Source: Deltaproteobacteria bacterium RBG_13_43_22 | GTDB taxonomy: Bacteria > Desulfobacterota > RBG-13-43-22 | Direction of reading: 5' to 3' | NCBI GenBank assembly: GCA_001797675.1 | Contig: MGQB01000023.1 | Span: forward strand, 186,001-250,000 | Length of the DNA: 64,000 nt | Part shown: one piece after another, positions 53,526 to 62,179 of the stretch | Layout: every line of letters starts with the position of its first letter | Numbering within the stretch: the first letter of the stretch is position 1 | Made by a program: the position numbers and the translations under genes | Notes under the pieces: model-generated | Database searches by the model: none | The model's input: only the letters and a program-made list of their open reading frames with translations | Told to the model about the DNA's origin: nothing

Positions 53526-54968
53526 TCAGTTTTTTCTTTTCACCTTCAACAATAGGTGCTCCAACTCCACCACCTCTACGATCTCACCGGGTTCGCAAAT
53601 CTCATCGGACCTCGCATTCCAGATTTCTCCATGGACAAATACCTTGCCCGGATAATCCGGTGTAATCCTTTGGTGAACCCGACCGATTTCATTTAATAGG
53701 CCCTGGTCCCCGGTCTGGGGTTTCCTTCGATAAGCCTTAACCGCCAAGGCGATAACAAGAATAAAGAACCCGGAGATCACCAAAACCGTTGTAACCAGGA
53801 CTTGAAGGGAAACCCCCATTTGCTCCTCCCCTGTTTTAAACAACATAAGAGAGCCGAGAGTTAAGGAAACGATGCCGGCTACGGTCAATAAACCGTGGCT
53901 GATTACCTTGACCTCGGCAATAAAAAAGACAATGGCCAGAAGGATTAAAAGGACTCCGGCGTAATTGACCGGCAAGGTCTGAAGGGCGAAAAAGGCCAGG
54001 ATCAGACAGATCCCGCCGACAACGCCGGGAAAAATTCCGCCGGGATGGACTAATTCAAAAAAAATCCCCATCATACCCAGCATCATCAAGACATAAGCGA
54101 TATTAGGGTCACTGATGGTCCGAAGGATACGGTCGCGAAAATTTTCTTTTAGGTGAACAACCGGTAACCCCTTGGTTCGGATTATCTTGGGCTGTTTGGA
54201 GGTGGTCACCTGAAGGCCATCGGCCTTTTCCAACAGATCCGGCAGGTCCTTAGCGATCAGATCGACTACTTTGAGTTCTAAAGCCTTTTCCGCCGTGATG
54301 GATTCGCTTTTTAAAACCGCGCTTTCAACCCAATCGGCATTTCGTTTCCGTTGATCGGCGATACTGCGTACATAGGCTACCATGTCCTTTTCCACCTTTT
54401 GGACCATGGTTTTATCCAGGTCTTTGCCGCCAACATTGACCGGATGGGCAGCCCCGATATTGGTTCCCGGCGCCATCACCGCCAGATCAGCCGCCAGCAC
54501 AATCATGACTCCGGCAGAAGCCGCCCTAGCCCCGCTGGGAGAAACGAAGACCAAAACCGGAATCGGGGTGTTTAAAAGTCCCTGGACAATGGTTCTCATG
54601 GAAGAATCCAGTCCCCCCGGGGTATCCAGTTGGATCACCAAAGCAGAAGCCTTATCTTTTTCAGCTTTGCTGATGGACCGTGTGATAAAATCAGCCACCG
54701 GAGGATTGATGGAACCGGCAATGGTAATGACGTAAATGGGCGGTTTTTCGGCGGCCTGAGCGAAAAAAACCAAAGACAATAAAAGTCCGAAAAAAAGAAG
54801 GCCTATAACGAAGGACGAAGGACGAGGGACGAAGGGCGCGGAAGGGTGGACGCGGAAGGGTGGACGATAGGTCGTCCCTCGCCCTAGCGAAGCGGTCGTC
54901 CTACATCCATCGTTAAAATTCCGCAATCCGCAATCCGCAATCCGCAATTTATTTTTCCAATTCATCAT
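53526..54968 (-). CDS. NfeD-family membrane serine protease
   Basis: A long-form NfeD protein. The N-terminal ClpP-like protease domain has VIQLDTPGGLDSSMRTIVQ and SPSGARAASAGVMIVLAADLAVMAPGTNIGAAHPV, with the candidate catalytic serine in ARAASAGV. Then come four to five hydrophobic helices and a C-terminal OB-like NfeD domain (RVHQRITPDYPGKVFVHGEIWNARSD). The signal-like helix begins only at about residue 55; the first 25 residues are encoded by heptamer repeat DNA. The called start at 54968 overlaps the end of the UDG gene by 20 bases. A later non-ATG start is possible, so the N-terminus is uncertain. Confidence 0.85.
   Translation of the reverse strand: MMNWKNKLRIADCGLRNFNDGCRTTASLGRGTTYRPPFRVHPSAPFVPRPSSFVIGLLFFGLLLSLVFFAQAAEKPPIYVITIAGSINPPVADFITRSISKAEKDKASALVIQLDTPGGLDSSMRTIVQGLLNTPIPVLVFVSPSGARAASAGVMIVLAADLAVMAPGTNIGAAHPVNVGGKDLDKTMVQKVEKDMVAYVRSIADQRKRNADWVESAVLKSESITAEKALELKVVDLIAKDLPDLLEKADGLQVTTSKQPKIIRTKGLPVVHLKENFRDRILRTISDPNIAYVLMMLGMMGIFFELVHPGGIFPGVVGGICLILAFFALQTLPVNYAGVLLILLAIVFFIAEVKVISHGLLTVAGIVSLTLGSLMLFKTGEEQMGVSLQVLVTTVLVISGFFILVIALAVKAYRRKPQTGDQGLLNEIGRVHQRITPDYPGKVFVHGEIWNARSDEICEPGEIVEVVELEHLLLKVKRKN
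54808..54864. repeat. Heptamer (ACGAAGG) array followed by a 14-base repeat
   Basis: Four units (ACGAAGG, ACGAAGG, ACGAGGG, ACGAAGG) occupy 54808-54835. Two perfect copies of a 14-base unit, CGCGGAAGGGTGGA, occupy 54837-54864, twice the 7-base period. The array lies within the N-terminal part of the open NfeD frame. Confidence 0.75.
54921..54948. repeat. Four perfect CCGCAAT heptamers abutting the UDG stop codon
   Basis: Four uninterrupted copies end directly at the first base of the uracil-DNA glycosylase stop codon (54949-54951). The reverse complement, ATTGCGG, defines a family also seen at 26425-26452 and 53424-53444. Confidence 0.9.
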
Positions 54969-55659
54969 ATTCCCGCCTGACCCTCTTCAGGTCTTCCCAG
55001 GCCTCTCTTTTGGCCCCAGGGTTTCTGAGCAGATAGGCCGGATGATAAGTGGCTATAAGCCGCCTGCCATTGACCTTCAATAACCGGCCTCGCAAATCTG
55101 AAATTTTTTTTTGAGTTCGAGTCATGGTCTGGGTTGCGCAACTCCCCAGAGTCACCAAGAGTTGTGGATTGATCAGACGAATCTCCTCCTCTAGAAATGG
55201 CCGACAGGCCTCTACCTCGTCTTCCAGGGGGGGTCGGTTCTCCGGAGGCCGGCACTTGACCACATTGGTAATATAGACTTCCTCACGGTTAAGATCAATA
55301 GCCTTAATCATTTTCGTCAACAGTTGCCCGGCCGGTCCGACAAAAGGCCGTCCCTGTTGATCTTCTTCAAACCCAGGACCTTCCCCGATAAACATCAGAC
55401 AGACCGGCAAAGATCCCTCTCCCGGCACGGCCTGGCGACGATGCCGGAATAGACGGCATTTTTGACAGCCTAAGATCACCCGGGATAAAGCCTGTAAAGA
55501 CTCGATTGGGCCGGGATGGCGGTTGCTGGACTCCGATGTCTCCCGATTTTTTTTTGACCAGGGTAAAAACGGCCTCCCTCGGTCCTTTTGAAATTCAAGA
55601 AATTCTTTGAGTTGTTCTACGAACTGGCCAATGTTGGCTTGATCAGAACCGGCGACCAT
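54949..55659 (-). CDS. Uracil-DNA glycosylase, family 4/5 iron-sulfur type
   Basis: A DNA-repair glycosylase that removes uracil. The motifs are MFIGEGPGFEEDQQGRPFVGPAGQLLTKMI (glycosylase motif A and the water-activating residue region) and YHPAYLLRNP (motif B histidine). The cysteines in CQKCRLF, NVVKCRPP and LGSCATQTM are arranged for an [4Fe-4S] cluster, typical of family 4. The length is typical. A GTG at 55662 and an ATG at 55659 follow the coaBC stop (TAGTGATG), so the start is coupled; the ATG is chosen. It ends directly at the heptamer array. Confidence 0.9.
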   Translation of the reverse strand: MVAGSDQANIGQFVEQLKEFLEFQKDRGRPFLPWSKKNRETSESSNRHPGPIESLQALSRVILGCQKCRLFRHRRQAVPGEGSLPVCLMFIGEGPGFEEDQQGRPFVGPAGQLLTKMIKAIDLNREEVYITNVVKCRPPENRPPLEDEVEACRPFLEEEIRLINPQLLVTLGSCATQTMTRTQKKISDLRGRLLKVNGRRLIATYHPAYLLRNPGAKREAWEDLKRVRREYDELEK

Positions 55660-55661
55660 CA

Positions 55662-56879
55662 CTATTTTTTGGGTTTCTTCTTTTTCTGGTTGATAATACT
55701 ATCAAAAATAAGCCCGGCGACTTCATCTTTGAGCATAACCGGCAAAGATTTGGTTTTTCCGTCGGGAAAAAGGAAAAGGACCTGATTCGTGTCCCAGCCG
55801 AAACCGGCATCCGGTTTTCCAATCGGATTGGCCACAATCAGATCCAGATTTTTTTCTTTCAGTTTTTGCAGGGCATTTTGGATAAGATCGTCGGTTTCAG
55901 CGGCGAAACCCACCAGGAATTGATTTTTTTTCTTTTGCCCCAGACGCCGAAGGATATCCGGATTTTGGATCAGGTTCAAATGGAGGGTGGCCTGCCCATT
56001 CTTTTTGATCTTGTGCGGAGTCACCTCTTGAGGGCGATAATCGGAAACGGCTGCAGCCTTAATGACAATGGTGGATGCCGGAAAGGCCCTTAAAACCTCT
56101 TTTTCCATTTCCAGGGCCGAGGTTACCCGAATGGTTGAAATGCCGGGCACCGACTCCAGATGGGTCGGTCCGGAGATCAAGGTGACTTGGGCACCCCTGC
56201 GCTTAGCCACCCGAGCCAGGGAAAAGCCCATCTTACCGGTCGAAGGGTTGGTAACGAATCGTACCGGGTCTATGGCCTCCCAGGTACAGCCGGCCGTAAT
56301 AAGGACTTTTTCCCCTTTCAGGTCCTGAGGAGAAAGCAGGCCAAGGACCTCTTCGATGATGATCTCTGGATCCGGCAAGCGTCCCGGTCCTGTTTGTCCG
56401 CAAGCCAGGGGCCCGGCAGAGGGTTCCAAGACCTGATACCCGAATCCCTTTAACCGGTTAATATTGGCTTGGACAATGGAATTTTCATACATCCGGACAT
56501 TCATGGCCGGACAAAACAGTTTGGGGGACGGACAAGCCAAAAGAAAAGTGGAAATCAGATCATCCGCCAGGCCATGGGCGGCCTTGGCGATCAGATTGGC
56601 TGTAGCCGGTGCCAGGACAATCAAATCCGCCCACCCGGCCAACTGGATATGATCCATGGCCCCAGGACGATAAGAATCAAAAAGGTCGGTGTAAACCCCA
56701 TAAGGGGTCAAGGCCTGAAAAGTCAAAGGCGTGATAAAACGCTGGGCATTCCGGGTCAGGATCACCGCCACCTGGGCTTCTCCATCAGAAAGACGGCGAA
56801 GCAGTTCAACGGCTTTATAAGCGGCTATCCCGCCGCTGATCCCTAAAACGATATGTTTTTCTTTAAGAATAGAACTCAT
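55662..56879 (-). CDS. coaBC: Bifunctional phosphopantothenoylcysteine decarboxylase/phosphopantothenate-cysteine ligase
   Basis: This catalyses two consecutive steps of coenzyme A synthesis. The N-terminal flavoprotein CoaC domain has IVLGISGGIAAYKAVELLRRL, GAMDHIQLA (active-site His), ATANLIAKAAHGLADDL and PAMNVRMYEN. The C-terminal CoaB domain has CTWEAIDPVRFVTNPSTGKMGFSLA, AAAVSDYRP and HKIKKNG (the conserved lysine loop) and VGFAAETDD. The 405-residue length is normal. It precedes the UDG gene on the same strand. Confidence 0.96.
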   Translation of the reverse strand: MSSILKEKHIVLGISGGIAAYKAVELLRRLSDGEAQVAVILTRNAQRFITPLTFQALTPYGVYTDLFDSYRPGAMDHIQLAGWADLIVLAPATANLIAKAAHGLADDLISTFLLACPSPKLFCPAMNVRMYENSIVQANINRLKGFGYQVLEPSAGPLACGQTGPGRLPDPEIIIEEVLGLLSPQDLKGEKVLITAGCTWEAIDPVRFVTNPSTGKMGFSLARVAKRRGAQVTLISGPTHLESVPGISTIRVTSALEMEKEVLRAFPASTIVIKAAAVSDYRPQEVTPHKIKKNGQATLHLNLIQNPDILRRLGQKKKNQFLVGFAAETDDLIQNALQKLKEKNLDLIVANPIGKPDAGFGWDTNQVLFLFPDGKTKSLPVMLKDEVAGLIFDSIINQKKKKPKK

Positions 56880-56994
56880 CAGGATTTATCTTTTCCCATC
56901 GTCTTAGGTGCCTCGTACCGCGAACATCGGACCTCGCCTATCGTTTTTCCCACACTTAAACGAACGGCGATATACGAAGCACATAATAATATTT

Positions 56995-57483
56995 CTACTG
57001 TCCATCTTGGGAAGGAATATTCCAAACCTCTACATGGGTATTGAACATGGTTTCTTCTATGATAATCAAACTGCGTTTATTCTTCTTTTCGAAAAGCAGG
57101 ATCGTTTTCGGAGACAGCTTGAAATTTCCCTTACTAATCCAATTGTCCTTAACCATGCTGTCTTTAAAAAAATTAACCAGGGATTTAACCTCGACATAAC
57201 CATTCAGCACTAAGACCCCGGCCACATAGGTGGGGGCTTGAAAAATCTTGGTATTCGCAGCATCCAATTTAAGTTCATTAGGGATTTGAATATCCTCAAA
57301 ATCATAGTATCTGGCATCCGGACGATCCAACTTTTTACCGACCTGGGTCTGTGGGGCCACAAGCGAAGAGGAAGATTCCTTCTTTTGTTCCTGCAGGACA
57401 CTGCCACAACCCAGCATGAGCCCCATCAAGCCAAAACAAACGATCCCCCACCCCAATATCTTGAAATTCTTTCTGAAAATCAT
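56995..57483 (-). CDS. Putative lipoprotein of unknown family
   Basis: A 162-residue lipoprotein. The start at 57483 is supported by AAAGGAG 8 bases upstream and gives a signal peptide MIFRKNFKILGWGIVCFGLMGLMLGC, with a lipobox-like MLGC. The mature part begins with a Ser/Gln-rich linker, then RYYDFEDIQIPNELKLD, TYVAGVLVLNGYVEVKSLVNFFKDSMVKDNWISKG and KTILLFEKKNKRSLIIIEE. I recognise the overall shape from Desulfobacterota genomes but do not know the function. An outer-membrane role is inferred only from the signal. Confidence 0.6.
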   Translation of the reverse strand: MIFRKNFKILGWGIVCFGLMGLMLGCGSVLQEQKKESSSSLVAPQTQVGKKLDRPDARYYDFEDIQIPNELKLDAANTKIFQAPTYVAGVLVLNGYVEVKSLVNFFKDSMVKDNWISKGNFKLSPKTILLFEKKNKRSLIIIEETMFNTHVEVWNIPSQDGQ

Positions 57484-57659
57484 AGCCCGGCTCCTTTCCT
57501 TTTTTAATGACTGCTTAATAAGAATTATCATCCCTATCCATTTAAGTCAAGAAAAACCAGAATAATAGAGGGTTCATGGTATAAAGTTAAAGGTCCAAGG
57601 AAAAACCCTGTCATAATCATTGTGCACCTTAACTTCGTAGAACTCTTGATTCCAATTTT

Positions 57660-58301
57660 CTACCAGGTCAATCCGTGAATTACCCCATGACAACGGCAGG
57701 CGGTAGCCACAAAAAAAGGGGGCGAAGCTTCCTGGGCCAGGTTTTGTATCTTTCTTAATTCCTTAAAAGCATACCCTCCTATCCCGGGTGCTATTTGCCG
57801 GCTTTCAATGACCGCCAAGGTCCCCTTCGAAAATGGTTGATCCGCTATGAATTTCCAGAGTGGAACAGCCCTTTCGGCCTTGGTTTTGAAACAGAAACGA
57901 ATTGGGGCTGGACAATTTTCAGGACAGACAAAGTCGGCATAACTTAAAAAGAGGCCTTTCCGGTGAATTTGACGAAAAGGCAAATCCACACCAAGATCTG
58001 GAGGCGGCCATACGGATTTAGGTCTTTGCGGGGTCTTTAAATTTAAGTTCAACCAACTCCAGGCCAGGTGAATCGGCAGGGTGGGAATGACCCAATCTTC
58101 ATCCCTAATCCACGTTTGATATTCCGATAAAAATTGAGGGCCGTCGGCCAAAACCCGAATCCCTTCCGGTAAAGTCTCCTGATTGATAAAAACTTCCGAC
58201 CGGGAATCAATCATCCAGATCCGGGCTTTCCCCCACCGTTGAACCACCTGGTCCAGGGCCAGTTTTCCAAATTTTCCGAATCCGACAATAAAAACCTGCA
58301 T
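57660..58301 (-). CDS. TrkA-N-like NAD-binding-domain protein
   Basis: A 213-residue protein with a Rossmann motif at the very start, VFIVGFGKFGKLALDQV, as in TrkA-N/KTN potassium-channel regulators. The remainder (VLADGPQFLSEYQTWI, CPENCPAPIRFC) does not match the standard RCK_C domain. The ATG at 58301 overlaps the stop of the upstream gene in TGATG. It is not near any potassium channel gene. The role is unknown, and the TrkA name is only by N-terminal similarity. Confidence 0.55.
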   Translation of the reverse strand: MQVFIVGFGKFGKLALDQVVQRWGKARIWMIDSRSEVFINQETLPEGIRVLADGPQFLSEYQTWIRDEDWVIPTLPIHLAWSWLNLNLKTPQRPKSVWPPPDLGVDLPFRQIHRKGLFLSYADFVCPENCPAPIRFCFKTKAERAVPLWKFIADQPFSKGTLAVIESRQIAPGIGGYAFKELRKIQNLAQEASPPFFVATACRCHGVIHGLTW

Positions 58302-59143
58302 CAAGGACGGCCTCTCGGGAAAATACCGATCACCGAAGGAATCCGAACCGGTTCCGGGGTAAAAAGACGGGAGGGTTCGTTTCCCTCCACATAACCGGTG
58401 AAAAGATATTTAAACCCTTTGATCTGAATCAACATTTGGGTGCGAAACCCTCCATCCAGATTCAAAATAAACTCGAACCCAAAGGGTGATTCTTTTAAAT
58501 AATTTCCCAAATTATAGAGCGTAAAAAAGGGCTTCTCGGTAATTAAAATATAAATATTTCCGGATCGATCTTGGGCTAGGGCCGTTCTGTTGGCCTGAAA
58601 ACTGCTTGGATTTACCCGGACCTGCCCCTTTGAATCCAATAGAATAGGAAAGGACTGAATCCCTTGATCGTAAAAGGAAATCTTCTCTTCGCTGGTACTG
58701 TCTTTCAAATCAATCAAGGTCGCTTTGAGATGGGACTCATAACCTTTCTTAGGTTCGGCCAAAAACATTCCTTTCATGTGTCGGTTCTTGAAAGGTCCCC
58801 AAGAGGTCCCATTCACCAGGATTCTCCCGGCCGGCAAAAAATTTTCCCGATAAAATCCGCCGTTACATACGACGGTCGCCCCAGTACTTTGTTGCCATTC
58901 TCGGATCGTTTTGGGTTCCCGGTTAAAAAAAACCCGGAAAGACCAAACCTCAGGGTTTATGCGCAATATGGCAATGGTATCCACTGCGGCATGTTGAGAA
59001 CGGACCTCCCAGCGGAGAAAAGAAAGACCGGGGGAAAGGGTCTGCCAGTAAACCGGTGCTGGATTGGGTTTATCCTGCCCCCATAGGCCGGAAGGGAAAA
59101 AAAATAAAAGGGAAGCGAGTAATAGGGCTCTACTGAGTTTCAT
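58301..59143 (-). CDS. Phosphodiester glycosidase (NAGPA) domain protein, exported
   Basis: A 280-residue protein with an N-terminal signal peptide (MKLSRALLLASLLFFFPSGLWGQ) and a NAGPA-type domain: TVVCNGGFYRENFLPAGRILVNGTSWGP, then FQANRTALAQDRSGNIYILIT and the end FEFILNLDGGFRTQMLIQIKGFK. NAGPA domains remove or bind sugar phosphodiesters in eukaryotes. In bacteria the substrate is usually unknown and often wall-linked. The start at 59143 is chosen for the signal; the frame is open 7 codons further and lies close behind the tRNA gene. Confidence 0.75.
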   Translation of the reverse strand: MKLSRALLLASLLFFFPSGLWGQDKPNPAPVYWQTLSPGLSFLRWEVRSQHAAVDTIAILRINPEVWSFRVFFNREPKTIREWQQSTGATVVCNGGFYRENFLPAGRILVNGTSWGPFKNRHMKGMFLAEPKKGYESHLKATLIDLKDSTSEEKISFYDQGIQSFPILLDSKGQVRVNPSSFQANRTALAQDRSGNIYILITEKPFFTLYNLGNYLKESPFGFEFILNLDGGFRTQMLIQIKGFKYLFTGYVEGNEPSRLFTPEPVRIPSVIGIFPRGRP

Positions 59144-59175
59144 GTTGCCAAGGCAGGTAAACAATGAATTTAAAA

Positions 59176-59251
59176 TGGAGGCGGCAACCGGACTCGAACC
59201 GGTGAATAACGGTTTTGCAGACCGCTGCCTTAGCCACTTGGCTATGCCGCC
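59176..59251 (-). tRNA. tRNA-Cys (GCA)
   Basis: The sequence folds as a cloverleaf. The acceptor stem GGCGGCA pairs with TGCCGCC, the anticodon arm is CGGTCTGCAAAACCG with anticodon GCA, and the T arm is CCGGTTCGAGTCCGG. The discriminator is U and the 3' CCA is encoded (59176-59178). The short D arm is normal. Confidence 0.95.
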
Positions 59252-59273
59252 TTTCAGATGGGTATCCTCTTTT

Positions 59274-59348
<75 letters not shown>

Positions 59349-59404
59349 CCAAACTTTAAAAATACTCGAAAGGAGAGTTTTTGTCAAAGGAAAAAAATAT
59401 TTTT

Positions 59405-60256
59405 TTAATCAAACCAACGTACCTTTAACCAGGAAATAAGAAACAAAATACAACCGATTAAAATGGCACTGGCCCCGGCCGGTGTATCCCAATAGAAGGA
59501 GAACAGGATACCGGCAATTCCGGAGGTCAGGGCGGAAATCAGGGCGATCCAGAATAAGCTGGAAATTCCCCCAGCCAGGTTCCTGGCCGTGGCGGCCGGT
59601 ACCACCAGCATGGCTGTAACCAGAAATAGTCCGATGGCCCGAATACTGAAGGTAACCACCACGGCCAGAATAAGGGAAAAACCATATTCCAATAATGTTA
59701 CAGGAATACCTCGGGATGCCGCCAGGTGATGATTTAGGCTAAGTAAGAACAATCGATTAAACAAAAAACCCATTATGATAAAAACCAGGATCCCGATTAT
59801 CAGCAAAAGGAATAATTCTACATCGCTGATGGCCAAAACGGTCCCATAGAGATAGGCCTCCAGATTGCGGGTTTCTTTTTGGGCATAAAGGATCGTAATC
59901 CCTAGAGCCACAGTAGCCGAAAGAATAACGCTGATCACCGTGTCCGAGGACAAATCCGATCGGCCTTTTAACAGGGTGATACTCAAACCGGCCAGTATCC
60001 CAAAACCGATCAAGGTCATTGATGGATTCACTCCCAAGAGGACACCCAAAGCCACGCCGGCGAAAGTGGAATGGCTGATGGCATCGGAAAAAAAGGCCAT
60101 ACGGAAATTAACGACATGGACCCCCAAAACAGCGCACAAAGGGGCAATGATCAACATGGCCCCAATCGCCCGCCAGACAAAATCAAATTGGGCCCATTCA
60201 AAAGGGATCGTCGCCTGCAGAAAGGAATAGAGATATTGAAAAAAGGGTTCCATCAT
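59405..60256 (-). CDS. znuB: Zinc/manganese ABC transporter permease (ZnuB-like)
   Basis: This is the membrane subunit of a metal ABC importer, with about 8-9 hydrophobic helices over 283 residues. Segments such as GVHVVNFRMAFFSDAISHSTFAGVALGVLLGVNPSMTLIG and NHHLAASRGIPVTLLEYGFSLILAVVVTFSIRAIGLFLVTAMLVVPAATARNLA are typical of ZnuB/MntB. The start codon follows the znuC stop directly (TGAATG). Confidence 0.93.
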   Translation of the reverse strand: MMEPFFQYLYSFLQATIPFEWAQFDFVWRAIGAMLIIAPLCAVLGVHVVNFRMAFFSDAISHSTFAGVALGVLLGVNPSMTLIGFGILAGLSITLLKGRSDLSSDTVISVILSATVALGITILYAQKETRNLEAYLYGTVLAISDVELFLLLIIGILVFIIMGFLFNRLFLLSLNHHLAASRGIPVTLLEYGFSLILAVVVTFSIRAIGLFLVTAMLVVPAATARNLAGGISSLFWIALISALTSGIAGILFSFYWDTPAGASAILIGCILFLISWLKVRWFD

Positions 60257-61036
60257 TCAGGGTTTCATGTCCTGTTGAGATTGATGAGGACCATGATTGT
60301 GTGGATATATTTGAATATGCAATCCGAAGGTCTTTAACAAATTTTCCTCGGTCAGGGTGTTCAACCCTCCGGAACATCGGACCGTCTTATTTAAACAAAT
60401 CACATGTTGGGCGTGATTGGAAACCACAGAAAGGTCATGAGAGATCAAGATAACGGTCAGGTTGGCTTGATTTTGAATATCGGAAAGCAGGTCACAAAAC
60501 AGTTGTTCTCCCGGGGCGTCAATTCCCGCCGTAGGCTCATCTAAAAGCAGAATAGAAGGATTCCCCTCTAAAGCCATAGCTAACAAGACCCGTTGCAATT
60601 CCCCTCCGGAGAGTTTGCCGATAAACCGGTTTTTTAATCCCTCGGCCCCTACCCTTTCCAGTCCGACACGCACATGATCTTTGATTTTTTGTTTTTTTCC
60701 CAACCAGAGGGCCTTTTTGCTGATCGAGGTGGTCATCAGATCTTCAACGGTACAAGGCAGGCCCCGGTCGAAATCCAAGTGCTGGGGCACATAACCAATG
60801 GATGGGCGCCCCTGTTCAAAAAAAGGAAAATCAATGCGTCCGGTATAAGGAACCAATCCGAGGATGGCCAGGAGCAGCGTCGTCTTTCCGGCCCCGTTTG
60901 GTCCGATAATGGCCGTCGTCTGGCCGGCCGGTATGGAGCAATAGACCTCCATCAGGATATCGATCTTACGAAGACAAACACCCAGATTGATGATTTCAAC
61001 GGCGGTTTTGAGAGGGAAGGACCGATCTTGATTCAT
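60257..61036 (-). CDS. znuC: Zinc/manganese ABC transporter ATPase (ZnuC-like)
   Basis: This is the ATPase subunit, with Walker A IIGPNGAGKTTLLLAI (about 41-56), the Q loop, the signature LSGGELQRVLLAMAL (about 148-162) and Walker B SILLLDEPTAGID. The H loop is in LTVILISHDLSVVSN. At 259 residues it is a standard ATPase. The start is followed by about 20 residues before the domain, so a later start is possible. Confidence 0.93.
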   Translation of the reverse strand: MNQDRSFPLKTAVEIINLGVCLRKIDILMEVYCSIPAGQTTAIIGPNGAGKTTLLLAILGLVPYTGRIDFPFFEQGRPSIGYVPQHLDFDRGLPCTVEDLMTTSISKKALWLGKKQKIKDHVRVGLERVGAEGLKNRFIGKLSGGELQRVLLAMALEGNPSILLLDEPTAGIDAPGEQLFCDLLSDIQNQANLTVILISHDLSVVSNHAQHVICLNKTVRCSGGLNTLTEENLLKTFGLHIQIYPHNHGPHQSQQDMKP

Positions 61037-61114
61037 AATAAGCGTTCTGTGCTTTCAGTCCTTTCAGATCTTGAAATCGGGAGCGAGGAGTCAGGATAAA
61101 AAATACAAAAAAAG

Positions 61115-61145
61115 GTAAAAATAGTCCGGCTTTTAATTGCTGGAC
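61115..61145 (-). terminator. Hairpin with T tract between znuA and znuC (minus strand)
   Basis: On the minus strand GTCCAGC and GCCGGAC (61145-61139 and 61130-61124) pair with one wobble around an 8-base loop, followed by TATTTTTACC and a long T-rich run. This could be a partial terminator that lowers expression of znuC/znuB relative to znuA, as is common for binding-protein genes. Confidence 0.55.
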
Positions 61146-61172
61146 GGAAAAGATTTATTTCATAATGCATAC

Positions 61173-62129
61173 TCATTTTAATGCCTTTTTAAGGACTTCC
61201 AGATTTTTCCTCATACTCATTTCATAGGTGTCCGCTGCCGGTATCCCGGTAGCCACCGGATCCAGTTCAAAAAATGGCACCCCCGATTCCCTGGAAAGGG
61301 CCTTTACAACCTTATTGGAATATTGGGGTTCTGAAAATATGGCTGCCGCTCGTTGCTCTTTAAGTAGGTTGATCAATCGAGCCATCTCCTTGGGAGATGG
61401 TTCCGTCCCCGGATGGGATTCCACAACCCCGATGAGCGTGAGTCCGATATCCCGGGTCAGATAGGCGAGAATATCATGAAAGGCCAGGCATTTTTTATTC
61501 TTAGCTCGAGAAATCCATTCTTTCATTTCCCGAGCCAGATCTTCCAGTTTTTTTCCATACTCCCCGGCCTGAAAACGATATTCCCGGGCATGACCAGGGT
61601 CTTGAAGGGCCAATGCCTCGGCAATGGTCTTTACCATGACGGCCGCAGCTTTTGGACTGACCCAGGCGTGTCCATTGATTGCCCCATCCTGGGGTTGATC
61701 TGCTTTGATCTTATGGTTTTTTACATAGGACCGGGTCTGGGCAGGACGATTGAGGATAGGTTCCACTTGCCCGGCCGCCAGAAGAACCCGGGCCTTAAAC
61801 TTGTTCTTTCTTAAGGTTTTATCGATAAACTCTTCCAACCCCAACCCGTTGGCTATAATAAGATCAGCCAGTGATAATTTTATTAAATCGCTTGGGGTTA
61901 GATCGTAATTATGGGGACAACCCTGATGCGGAGGTAAAAGCAGTTTCACCTCAATGCCCGGGATTCGACCGACCACATTGAGGGTCAGAATATATACCGG
62001 CAGGATAGTACAGACCACCCGTAAAGGCCTTCCCGTATCTTTGGCATTAAGGGAAAGGGGGGCGGTTATCCCGGTAAAGAAAAAAACAACTCCGGCAACA
62101 AAAGGAACTATTTTTTGCATAAGGTTCAT
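61173..62129 (-). CDS. znuA: Zinc ABC transporter substrate-binding protein (ZnuA-like)
   Basis: This is the periplasmic metal-binding protein. It has an N-terminal signal (about 1-28) and a metal site from three histidines: PHQGCPHNYDLTPSD, INGHAWVSPKAA and CLAFHDILAYL, plus an acid near FELDPVATG. It has no long His-rich loop. LADLIIANGLGLEEFIDKTLRK is typical of the family. ATG at 62129 is preferred to a TTG at 62135; ATG at 62120 is also possible. It is divergent from the gene at 62180; no clear Zur box is visible in the 50-base gap. Confidence 0.9.
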   Translation of the reverse strand: MNLMQKIVPFVAGVVFFFTGITAPLSLNAKDTGRPLRVVCTILPVYILTLNVVGRIPGIEVKLLLPPHQGCPHNYDLTPSDLIKLSLADLIIANGLGLEEFIDKTLRKNKFKARVLLAAGQVEPILNRPAQTRSYVKNHKIKADQPQDGAINGHAWVSPKAAAVMVKTIAEALALQDPGHAREYRFQAGEYGKKLEDLAREMKEWISRAKNKKCLAFHDILAYLTRDIGLTLIGVVESHPGTEPSPKEMARLINLLKEQRAAAIFSEPQYSNKVVKALSRESGVPFFELDPVATGIPAADTYEMSMRKNLEVLKKALK

Positions 62130-62179
62130 TTTCAACGGCTAATTTCTCACTTGCAGGACGGATATAAAATTACTAAGAT

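Noticed and set aside
62136-62179. Zur operator between znuA and the divergent gene
   Set aside because: No convincing palindrome of the usual Zur-box type is visible; only AT-rich sequence.
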